Assembly: GCA_012513195.1 (NCBI GenBank)
Contig: JAAZCR010000314.1
Span: 1-6,743 of the forward strand
Direction: 5' to 3'
Origin: Bacilli bacterium
GTDB taxonomy: Bacteria > Bacillota_I > Bacilli_A > Haloplasmatales > Haloplasmataceae
Length of the DNA: 6,743 bases
Shown here: in pieces, positions 1-6,656 of the stretch
Numbering within the stretch: the stretch's first letter is position 1
Layout of the letters: each line of letters begins with the position of its first letter
Made by a program: the position numbers and the translations under genes
Notes under the pieces: model-generated
Databases searched by the model: none
Told to the model about the DNA's origin: nothing
Seen by the model: the letters and a program-made list of their open reading frames with translations, nothing else

Positions 1-138
1 ATCAAAGAAGAACGTTTATTAAATCCAGAAGAACAAGAAGTTTTAAATATCATCAGAGAAACTAACTTTTTTGAACTTACACCGATGGATGCTTTAAACC
101 TTTTATACAAACTTCAACTTAAGTTAAAGAAAAAGTAG
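1..138 (+). CDS. mutS: DNA mismatch repair protein MutS, C-terminal end (partial)
   Basis: The window opens inside a reading frame that ends at TAG 136-138 and gives 45 residues. Its end contains the segment TPMDALNLLYKLQ, which matches the usual end of bacterial MutS in Bacillota, where a PMDALN-type motif lies just before a basic tail. MutS recognises mismatches and recruits MutL. The catalytic and mismatch-binding parts lie upstream of the window and cannot be judged. The assignment rests on this short motif and on the position directly before mutL, 9 nt away, which is the classical mutS-mutL order. Confidence 0.88.
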   Translation: MKEERLLNPEEQEVLNIIRETNFFELTPMDALNLLYKLQLKLKKK

Positions 139-147
139 GTGATGTAA

Positions 148-1956
148 ATGGGCGTGATTCAAATCATGAGCCCAAGCCTAGCCAATAAAATTGCGGCAGG
201 AGAAGTTGTGGAACGACCGATGAGTGTCGTTAAAGAACTAGTGGAAAACGCGATTGACGCAGGTAGTACTAAAATAGATATTTATTTAGAACAAGCAGGT
301 ATTACTTCAATTAAAGTAATAGATAATGGTTCGGGTATGGTTAAAGAAGATGCTTTGTTAGCTTTTGAACGTCATGCCACAAGTAAACTTAGAGCTGAAG
401 TAGACCTTTTCCGCATATCCTCACTTGGGTTTCGCGGTGAAGCCTTACCATCAATTGCGAGCGTTAGTGATGTAACTCTTATTACAAGTACTGGTGAAGA
501 TCTCGGTACTCTTGTCCATTATCGTGCGGGTAAGTTAGTGGAAACAGGTACTGCAGCTAGTAAAAAGGGTACAGAAGTAACAGTTAAATCGCTATTCTTT
601 AATACCCCAGCACGCTTAAAGTATCTCAAAGCGGAAAATACTGAATTGAGTTACACTATTGATTACATAAATAAGATGGCAATAGCGCACCCAGATATTG
701 CCTTTAAACTGGTTAATAATAACCGCATTTTACTTGAAACCTACGGAAACAATAATATTATCCAAGTCTTGGCTAATATATATGGTTTAGAGGTCGCCAA
801 GATGATTGATGTGATTGATTATCGAGATGGATTATTCACATTAAAACTTTATTACACTACACCAGAAATCAATCGTACCACACGAAACTATATCACCATA
901 ACTGTAAATAAACGCTTAATAAGGAATAATGAACTAACTAAAGCGGTATTAGAAGGCTATGAAACTTATTTACCTATCAATCGTTATCCGATAGCGGTGT
1001 TAGATATTACTGTTGATCCTTTATTAGTTGATGTCAATGTTCATCCAGCCAAACTAGAGGTGCGACTTTCAAATCAAGAACATATCAAGACTGTTATAAC
1101 TGAACTCATTCAAAAGAAATTAAAAGATTTAATGTATGTACCAAAGGTAGTTATTAGAGAACCATTTATCGAGAAACAGGAAGTTAATGTGAAACAGGAA
1201 GAGTTTGATTTTACTAATCAAAATAATGAACGAGATGAAGTAAAAGAACTTTTTACTGATAAATTCACACTAAAGGAAACAGACATTAAGATGGATACTA
1301 ATAATAGTACCTCATACATAAGAAGTGAACCAGAGTATGAAATAAGAGAAGAAAAAGCAGTAGTTAAAACACCAAAATTACCTAAGTTATATTATATTGG
1401 ACAACTTTTAGGAACTTATCTTTTGGCGCAAAATGAAGATTGATTATATCTTATTGATCAACATGCAGCGGAAGAACGCGTTAATTTTGAACGCTATTTA
1501 CGTCATCTAAGTAAACCTATTAATGAAACTTATGAGTTATTAGTCCCATTTACTTTTGACTTCTCCTTGTCAGAAGCACTCATCATTGAACAAAACCTTC
1601 CCCTCTTTAATGAATTAGGAATTGATATCGAGAAGTTTGGATTATCGAGTTTTATCGTTACGAGAATCCCTAATTACTTTAGCAAGGGTGATGAAAAAGA
1701 AATCTTGAATACCATTTTTCAATTCATTTTAACAAACAGGAAACCCACCAATGCGGAGCTTTTTAAAGATTTAGCTGCGACCCTTGCTTGTAAACGTTCG
1801 ATAAAGGCTAATCACTTTATAAATAATTATGAAATCGAAAAATTATTAGAAAACTTAGAACGTTGTGATAATCCCTATACTTGTCCACATGGTAGACCTG
1901 TCATCATTCATATCACTAAACATGAACTTGAACAAATGTTTAAACGAACATTATAG
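148..1956 (+). CDS. mutL: DNA mismatch repair protein MutL, interrupted by an in-frame TGA at codon 432
   Basis: MutL links mismatch recognition by MutS to strand removal, and in Bacillota it is a nicking endonuclease. The frame runs 602 codons from ATG 148, preceded by AGGTGAT at 137-143, to TAG 1954-1956; the family is usually about 600-630. Residues 1-330 are the GHKL ATPase: ELVENAIDAG from E30, DNGSGM at 59-64, GFRGEAL at 94-100, FNTPAR at 151-156, and VDVNVHPAK at 294-302. A charged linker covers about 335-410. The C-terminal domain holds the endonuclease motif DQHAAEERVNFE (437-448, matching DQHAxxExxxxE), ACKRSIKA (547-554), CPHGRP (579-584) and FKR (598-600). Codon 432 is TGA, between QNED and LYLIDQHAA, where B. 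subtilis-type MutL has Gly. If UGA terminates, the product is 431 residues with no dimerisation or nuclease domain. No good internal start serves the second half: TTG 1567 lacks a Shine-Dalgarno site and lies past the nuclease motif. The gene identity is certain; its functional state is not. Confidence 0.95.
1441..1443 (+). other. In-frame TGA inside mutL (codon 432)
   Basis: The codons read AAT GAA GAT TGA TTA TAT CTT. The same frame continues open for 170 codons after it with all family motifs intact, so this is a single in-frame stop and not a frameshift. Comparison with Bacillus-type MutL (AQNENGLYIIDQHAA, from memory) suggests an ancestral Gly codon, and GGA to TGA needs one base change. 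The alternatives are a nonsense mutation, a base-call error, or translation of UGA as an amino acid. Confidence 0.9.
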
Positions 1957-1963
1957 GAAGTGG
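1955..1963 (+). promoter_or_regulatory. Ribosome binding site of miaA that decides its start
   Basis: AGGAAGTGG overlaps the mutL stop codon (TAG 1954-1956). From the AGGAAG core to ATG 1969 the spacing is 8 nt, which is normal. The in-frame GTG at 1960 lies inside this site and would have no room for ribosome binding, so ATG 1969 is the better start. Confidence 0.75.
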
Positions 1964-1968
1964 TAGTT

Positions 1969-2868
1969 ATGGATAAAGTATTGGTGATTATTGGTCCTAC
2001 TGCCGTAGGGAAAACCGCTTTAAGTATAAAACTTGCGAAAGTTTTTAATGGTGAAATAATTAATGGCGATTCGGTGCAAGTTTATCGTGGGTTAGATATC
2101 GGTAGTGCTAAAATAAAAAAAGAAGAGATGGATGGTATCCCTCACCATTTGTTAGATATTTTAGATCCATCGGAGTCTTTTTCCGTTGCTGATTTTCAGA
2201 GATTAGTTCGGCAAAAGATTCACGAAATTACAAGTATTGGTAAACTACCTATAATCGTTGGCGGAACTGGTTTATATATCCAGGCTGCGTTATATGATTT
2301 TCGCTTTGAAGACCCTGGCCGTAACGACGAATTTACTTCACAATATGACCATTTAACCAATGAAGAGTTACATGAGTTACTAAGAAGGATTGATCCTGAA
2401 GAAGCTTATAAAACTCATCCTAATAATCGTCGCAGAATATTGCGGGCGCTCGAAATCCATGCCCATCTCAATAAGACTAAAACAGAACTCTTAGCTGAAC
2501 AACAAAGAGTACCATTATATGATGTTTTTATCATCGGACTTGATATGGAACGCAAACAGTTGTATGATAGGATAAATCAACGAGTTGACAAAATGATGCA
2601 AGATAACCTACTTGAAGAAGTATATTCATTGTATAAACAAGGGATTAAAGTAAATGCGATTGGTTATAAAGAGTTTTATGATTATTTTGAAGGTAAGAAA
2701 TCTCTAACTGAAGTAATCGCAGAGATTAAAAAGAATACCCGTCGTTACGCTAAGCGGCAATTTACTTATTTTCGTAACAAGTTACCAGTTCATTGGTTTA
2801 ATCGTGAGAATGTATCTGAAGAGGAGATTATATGTAAGGTAGAAGAATGGCTTCACAAGAGGGGATGA
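1969..2868 (+). CDS. miaA: tRNA dimethylallyltransferase MiaA
   Basis: MiaA transfers a dimethylallyl group from dimethylallyl diphosphate to N6 of A37 in tRNAs that read codons starting with U, which steadies codon-anticodon pairing. The protein is 299 residues from ATG 1969, close to the usual 300-315. Visible motifs are the P-loop GPTAVGKT (9-16), DSVQVYRGLDIGSAK (34-48), GIPHHLLDILDP (56-67), VGGTGLYI (97-104), NNRRRILRALEI (152-163), IGYKEF (231-236) and NTRRYAKRQFTYFRN (256-270). In the last motif a Tyr stands where relatives usually have Trp. A GTG at 1960 would add three residues but overlaps the ribosome binding site. The stop is TGA 2866-2868 followed at once by TAA 2869-2871, so readthrough of the TGA would add only one residue. 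The gene follows mutL by 12 nt, the common mutL-miaA order, and is probably cotranscribed with it. Confidence 0.97.
   Translation: MDKVLVIIGPTAVGKTALSIKLAKVFNGEIINGDSVQVYRGLDIGSAKIKKEEMDGIPHHLLDILDPSESFSVADFQRLVRQKIHEITSIGKLPIIVGGTGLYIQAALYDFRFEDPGRNDEFTSQYDHLTNEELHELLRRIDPEEAYKTHPNNRRRILRALEIHAHLNKTKTELLAEQQRVPLYDVFIIGLDMERKQLYDRINQRVDKMMQDNLLEEVYSLYKQGIKVNAIGYKEFYDYFEGKKSLTEVIAEIKKNTRRYAKRQFTYFRNKLPVHWFNRENVSEEEIICKVEEWLHKRG
2858..2864 (+). promoter_or_regulatory. Ribosome binding site supporting the TTG start of the acyltransferase gene
   Basis: AGAGGGG lies inside the last codons of miaA, 8 nt before TTG 2873-2875. No ATG in this frame lies near the beginning of the coding region, and residues from the TTG onward read naturally into the acyltransferase, so TTG is the likely start. 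Confidence 0.65.
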
Positions 2869-2872
2869 TAAT

Positions 2873-4057
2873 TTGCGTAAATTAAAGTTAAAAAGAAAAG
2901 ACTTTACTTTTTATGGTTTTCAAGTTTTGCGCAAACCAGTTGAATGGTTCTTAAAAGCTAAGTTAAATATCAACCTTGTACAAAATGATGCTAAGGATGA
3001 TAAAGGACCATTCTTAATAACAGGAAACCATGTGACCGCCTTTGATCCGATTATATCTTTAGTTTATGTTAAACCATTAGTTAAGTTTGTAGCGGCTGAT
3101 GCAAACCTCGATAACTGGATTAAGAAGTTTTTCTTTAAACTCGCAAGAGTAATTCCCATTAGAAAACGGGCAACTGACGTAAGTACTATTAGACGCTTGC
3201 TTGATGAAGTAAAAGCAGGGAATGCCGTAGGTTTATACCCAGAAGGGGGGCGAACTTGGCATGGTGAAACAGATGAACTCATCGCATCTACCGCAAAACT
3301 CATTAAATTATTAGGTTTGCGTGTTTATTCACAAAAATTAAAAGGAGCATATGTATCTAGCCCCCGTTGGGGAAAACATCTATATAAAGGACGTATTGAT
3401 GTTTTTATCGAAAAAATCCTAACTGAAGAAGATATTGAACGCATGAGTACGGAAGAGATTCTCGAAGTTTTAACAAAAGCGTTATACCATAATGATTATG
3501 AATACCAACGTGAAGTAATGGTACCACTTAAAGGGATAGATAGAGCAGAGTATATTGAGAGACTCCTGTTTGTGTGTCCTAAATGTGAACGAATTCATAC
3601 TTTTATGTCACAAATTGATGAGTTCAAATGTAAAGCCTGTGGCGCAAAAGGAAAAGTAAATCAATATGGTTTCCTTGAAGGAGATTTTCCTTTTGATAAC
3701 TTGGTTGATTGGCACCATTATCAAATGGATTTCCTCCGTCAATATCTTGAAAATAACACATTAGATCCTATTACTCTATATGATGTACGTGTTAAATGGG
3801 TTGATGAATTAGGTAATAAGAAAAAACGTTTAGGTAATGTGATCATTACTCAGGAGAAGATTCAGATTGAATTTGAGAGTGAAACATTAGACTTACATTA
3901 TAATACTATTTCTGAACCTAGCATTACATTTAAAAATACCATTATCTTCTATGATGATAAAACACGCTATGAGATGGTTATAGAACCATACTTACATAAC
4001 AATGCAAGTATAGTTTATATAAAAGAAGTCATTAATTTGTTGAGGAGGAAAAGATAA
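2873..4057 (+). CDS. PlsC-family (LPLAT) acyltransferase with zinc ribbon and extra C-terminal domain
   Basis: The N-terminal part (about residues 25-215) is a lysophospholipid acyltransferase domain. It has the catalytic NHVTAFD (52-58, the NHx4D motif with H53 and D58) and the substrate-binding YPEGGRTW (122-129, the FPEGTR-type motif). Such enzymes put an acyl chain on lysophosphatidate or a related acceptor at the membrane face; the exact acceptor cannot be read from sequence. Residues 235-256 hold two cysteine pairs, CPKC (235-238) and CKAC (253-256), forming a probable zinc ribbon. A further ~130 residues are charged and probably beta-rich, and I recognise no family there. At 394 residues the protein is much longer than a plain PlsC (about 200-250). 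No clear transmembrane helix is visible; FFFKLARVIPI near residue 86 may sit at the membrane surface. Translation starts at TTG 4 nt after the miaA TGA, and the stop overlaps the next start by 1 nt. A plsC symbol would be an overclaim. Confidence 0.85.
   Translation: MRKLKLKRKDFTFYGFQVLRKPVEWFLKAKLNINLVQNDAKDDKGPFLITGNHVTAFDPIISLVYVKPLVKFVAADANLDNWIKKFFFKLARVIPIRKRATDVSTIRRLLDEVKAGNAVGLYPEGGRTWHGETDELIASTAKLIKLLGLRVYSQKLKGAYVSSPRWGKHLYKGRIDVFIEKILTEEDIERMSTEEILEVLTKALYHNDYEYQREVMVPLKGIDRAEYIERLLFVCPKCERIHTFMSQIDEFKCKACGAKGKVNQYGFLEGDFPFDNLVDWHHYQMDFLRQYLENNTLDPITLYDVRVKWVDELGNKKKRLGNVIITQEKIQIEFESETLDLHYNTISEPSITFKNTIIFYDDKTRYEMVIEPYLHNNASIVYIKEVINLLRRKR
4042..4048 (+). promoter_or_regulatory. 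Strong Shine-Dalgarno site before the overlapping transporter start
   Basis: GAGGAGG lies 8 nt before ATG 4057 and inside the end of the acyltransferase gene. The stop and start overlap as TAATG (TAA 4055-4057, ATG 4057-4059), an arrangement that usually gives translational coupling. Confidence 0.8.
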
Positions 4058-5469
4058 TGCGTGCTGATTGGCATTATGTGTTGATGTTTGGTTATATCTT
4101 CTTTTTTATGTTTATCGCAAAGTTATTAAAAGAAAAACTAGGAATCTTTAAATCAATTGTATTTCCTACTTCATTATTAGCTGGATTCTTAGGAATGATT
4201 TTTGGACCTGGGGTATTAGGTAGTGTAAAAGTTAATATTGGTAGTTTATCCATCCCTTTGGGGTTGCAATATGATTATGATTTTTATGAATCCGTGCTCT
4301 TTTACTTTATGATAATTGGTTTTGTTTCTCTAACACTAACAGAACGACAACTCAAGCAAAATCGAGTAAGTGTTGATTCAGGTCTATTCATTGTAAGTAC
4401 CTATGTAATTCAAGGTATAGTGGGTTTATTTGTACTTTATTTATTAATTTGGTCTGGTAAAGATTATTTTAGCGGTATTGGCTTATTACTACCATTAGCT
4501 TTTGGACAAGGTGCTGGTTTAGCTAGTACTATTGGTAAGAGTATGGATACTCAGACTGGATTAAACTATATTCAACAATTTGGTCTAACACTAGCTGCTG
4601 CTGGTATGATTGTTGGTGGGGTTATTGGTGTTATTTTATTAAATTATTATATTCGCAAATATAATTTAAGACCAATTAAATTAAGAGAATTAAAAGGTTT
4701 AGAATCGAAAGATGTGCGTTTTACTACACCAAAAGAGATTAACTTTTTTGATAATTTATTAGTACAAGTTGTGTGGATTAGCATCGTTCTCTTATTAACA
4801 TTTATCGTATCATATGTTTTTTATAATCTGATGCAGCCATTAGGAGAAATCGGTAAAACGATAAGTAACTTAATTTTAGGATTTGCTTTCCTCTTTGGGA
4901 TTTTTATCGCAATGGGATTACGAGGTTTCTTACGATTTCTTGATAAACGGGGACATCGAGCTAATGTGTTAATTGATGATTATATGATGAATAATATTTC
5001 TTCATTTTCACTAAATGTAATGATTACTGCCTCAATTATGGCGATTCAAATTCAAATGATTAAGAATTACTTACTACCATTGATATTACTAATAATTGTA
5101 GGTACTATTATCACCTTCGTCATGTGTCATTATCTTGGTAGATATGTCTTTAAGCATAATCCGATACATTATAGTATTGCGATGTTTGGGATGTTAACGG
5201 GGGTAGCTGCCACAGGGCTTGCTTTATTACGAGGAGTTGATCCTAATTTAGAAACGGATACTAGTGATAATGCGATAGTATTAGGTAGTGCGATAGCGAC
5301 ACCAATTGGTATTCCCATGATGGTTGTATTAGGTTTTCCTGCCATTGCTTATTCACAAGGTTTGAAGATTTATGAGTATATAACCGTTTTGGCCTTAATT
5401 GCTTATTTTGCCTTTCTTGTCATTGTATTGCTCGTAAGGGTTAAGAGACGTACAAAAGCATCAGCATAA
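4057..5469 (+). CDS. Sodium/glutamate symporter-like membrane carrier (GltS/ESS family)
   Basis: This 470-residue integral membrane protein has roughly ten or more hydrophobic segments, at about residues 8-22, 36-52, 80-95, 110-132, 138-155, 175-198, 235-257, 268-288, 315-333, 337-358, 372-392, 405-432 and 440-462; some are probably re-entrant loops. The two halves carry related Gly-rich loops, LAFGQGAGLAS (147-157) and FGMLTGVAATGLALLRGVDP (377-396). These resemble the paired loops of GltS, and the second matches the ATGLxLLR-type signature of that family. A charged central loop (about 199-232) separates the halves. GltS carriers import glutamate with sodium ions. E. coli GltS is about 400 residues, so this is a long form and the substrate is inferred, not shown. 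The positive tail RVKRRTKASA suggests a cytoplasmic C-terminus. Translation is likely coupled to the acyltransferase gene through the TAATG overlap. Confidence 0.8.
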   Translation: MRADWHYVLMFGYIFFFMFIAKLLKEKLGIFKSIVFPTSLLAGFLGMIFGPGVLGSVKVNIGSLSIPLGLQYDYDFYESVLFYFMIIGFVSLTLTERQLKQNRVSVDSGLFIVSTYVIQGIVGLFVLYLLIWSGKDYFSGIGLLLPLAFGQGAGLASTIGKSMDTQTGLNYIQQFGLTLAAAGMIVGGVIGVILLNYYIRKYNLRPIKLRELKGLESKDVRFTTPKEINFFDNLLVQVVWISIVLLLTFIVSYVFYNLMQPLGEIGKTISNLILGFAFLFGIFIAMGLRGFLRFLDKRGHRANVLIDDYMMNNISSFSLNVMITASIMAIQIQMIKNYLLPLILLIIVGTIITFVMCHYLGRYVFKHNPIHYSIAMFGMLTGVAATGLALLRGVDPNLETDTSDNAIVLGSAIATPIGIPMMVVLGFPAIAYSQGLKIYEYITVLALIAYFAFLVIVLLVRVKRRTKASA

Positions 5470-5477
5470 GGTGGTTT

Positions 5478-6587
5478 ATGACATCGATATATATCCATAT
5501 TCCATTTTGTGAGCGGATTTGTTTCTATTGTGATTTTCCCAAAAAGGTGGGAAAAAAGTCCGAGATAACCACTTACTTACAAGCGTTGAGACAGGAAATC
5601 GCAATGTATGATGTACCAAATACAGTTGACACCTTGTATCTTGGTGGAGGAACACCAAGTATCTTAAATGATGAACAGTTTGAAATTATAAATGATATAG
5701 TTAACAAGTTTACTTTTTCAAAGAATTACGAGTTTACAATTGAGTGTAACCCAGAACATATAACACCAGATAAATTAAAGTGGTTTAAGAAGTTAGGTGT
5801 CAATCGTATAAGTTTAGGTGTACAGACCTTTAATGACAAACTATTAAGACTACTTAACCGTAACCATAATAAAACTATGGTTATCGATGCGGTTAATTTA
5901 TTAAAAAAGGAAGGATTTACAAACATCAGTATCGATTTGATGTTTGCGATACCCTTCCAAACCATGGATATGGTTATTGATGATGTATATAACCTTTTAT
6001 CCCTTGATGTACCACATGTTTCTTATTATTCACTAATTTTAGAAGAAAACACAGTTTTTAATCGCTGGATAAATGAAGGAAAAATTACTCTATTAGATAA
6101 TGAGTTAGAAGCCCTAATGTATGAAGAAATAATTAGTACACTAAAGAAGCACTATCATCATTATGAGATAAGTAATTTTGCTTATTCTAATTATGAATCA
6201 AAGCATAATCAGATCTATTGGACAAATGAACATTATTACGGTTTTGGCATGGGGGCTAGTGGCTACTTAGATAATGTAAGATACTATAATGAAGACCGTG
6301 TTAATAAATATCTTCAAAAAGTTAATAATTCAGAATTACCTATCATGCATCAAGATGAGTTAACAAAAGATGAAATCATCAAAGAAGCATTACTTCTTGG
6401 ATTAAGATTAATTGATGGCGTTAATGTTAAGGAGTTAAATGAACGATATCAGATTGATGTGGTGAAGTATTTTCAACAAGAGTTTTCTGAGTTATTACAA
6501 CAGGGATTAATTGAAGTAGGGGAAAATATCAAACTAACCCATAAAGGTTTGTTTTATGGTAATGAAGTTTTTTCATATTTCATCTAA
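5478..6587 (+). CDS. hemW: Radical SAM haem chaperone HemW (formerly annotated HemN-like)
   Basis: The protein is 369 residues, the usual HemW length. The radical SAM cluster motif is C11-x3-C15-x2-C18 in IPFCERICFYCDF, followed by GGGTPS at 56-61 (SAM binding) and IECNPEH at 88-94. The HemW-type HNxxYW motif is at 243-248 (HNQIYW), followed by YGFGMGAS (254-261), and a winged-helix-like end reads LTHKGLFYGNEVFSYFI. True HemN, the oxygen-independent coproporphyrinogen III dehydrogenase, carries CX3CX2CXC and a longer N-terminus; here the last part is CDF, so HemW is favoured. HemW binds haem and delivers it to haem proteins. ATG 5478 follows AAGGTGG (5468-5474), which overlaps the stop of the transporter gene. 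In Bacillus the gene precedes hrcA-grpE-dnaK; here an insertion sequence follows instead. The natural C-terminus appears intact. Confidence 0.92.
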   Translation: MTSIYIHIPFCERICFYCDFPKKVGKKSEITTYLQALRQEIAMYDVPNTVDTLYLGGGTPSILNDEQFEIINDIVNKFTFSKNYEFTIECNPEHITPDKLKWFKKLGVNRISLGVQTFNDKLLRLLNRNHNKTMVIDAVNLLKKEGFTNISIDLMFAIPFQTMDMVIDDVYNLLSLDVPHVSYYSLILEENTVFNRWINEGKITLLDNELEALMYEEIISTLKKHYHHYEISNFAYSNYESKHNQIYWTNEHYYGFGMGASGYLDNVRYYNEDRVNKYLQKVNNSELPIMHQDELTKDEIIKEALLLGLRLIDGVNVKELNERYQIDVVKYFQQEFSELLQQGLIEVGENIKLTHKGLFYGNEVFSYFI

Positions 6588-6589
6588 AT

Positions 6590-6602
6590 AAAAACCCGCA
6601 TT
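6590..6602 (+). terminator. Left arm of the hemW terminator, probably split by the insertion sequence
   Basis: Directly after the hemW stop comes AAAAACCCGCATT. An A-run followed by a GC-rich arm is how a Rho-independent terminator normally begins in these genomes, and its partner would be TGCGGGTTTTT. The partner is absent; the sequence instead runs into an IS3-type end from about 6603. I infer that the IS inserted in the loop or right arm. The right half should lie beyond the far end of the element, outside the window. Confidence 0.5.
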
Positions 6603-6656
6603 TGAACTTACACCTGTAAAGTAGACAAAAATAAAAAAGTTTAGTTTTAGTAATTA

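Noticed and set aside
1173..1201. Repeated 11-mer GAAACAGGAAG, 18 nt apart, in the mutL linker
   Set aside because: The two 18-base units diverge after the 11-mer, and the segment is a low-complexity charged linker (KQEVNVKQEE). Probably chance or a minor old duplication, not a phase-variable tract.
1441..1500. Selenocysteine insertion at the mutL TGA, with the small hairpin 1478-1482/1490-1494 as a SECIS
   Set aside because: The stem is only 5 bp with a 7-base loop, starts about 35 nt after the TGA, and lies in conserved coding sequence; relatives have Gly, not Cys, at this position. Nothing suggests selenocysteine.
1441..1956. Mycoplasma-type code 4 (TGA = Trp) as the general explanation
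   Set aside because: All 15 Trp codons in the window are TGG, whereas AT-rich code-4 genomes use TGA heavily. Relatives also have Gly, not Trp, at the mutL site.
1567..1956. Separate gene for a stand-alone MutL C-terminal protein starting at TTG 1567
   Set aside because: No Shine-Dalgarno site precedes it, and it would begin after the endonuclease motif, which is encoded at 1456-1491. It is the downstream part of the same mutL frame.
3064..3303. 79-codon open frame on the - strand inside the acyltransferase gene
   Set aside because: It is fully antisense to the conserved acyltransferase domain and has no recognisable motif; a shadow frame.
5476..5658. 60-codon - strand frame across the start of hemW
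   Set aside because: It lies opposite the conserved radical SAM motif region and has no family features; a shadow frame.
5726..5965. 79-codon - strand frame inside hemW
   Set aside because: It is antisense to conserved HemW sequence, with no motif or ribosome site of note.
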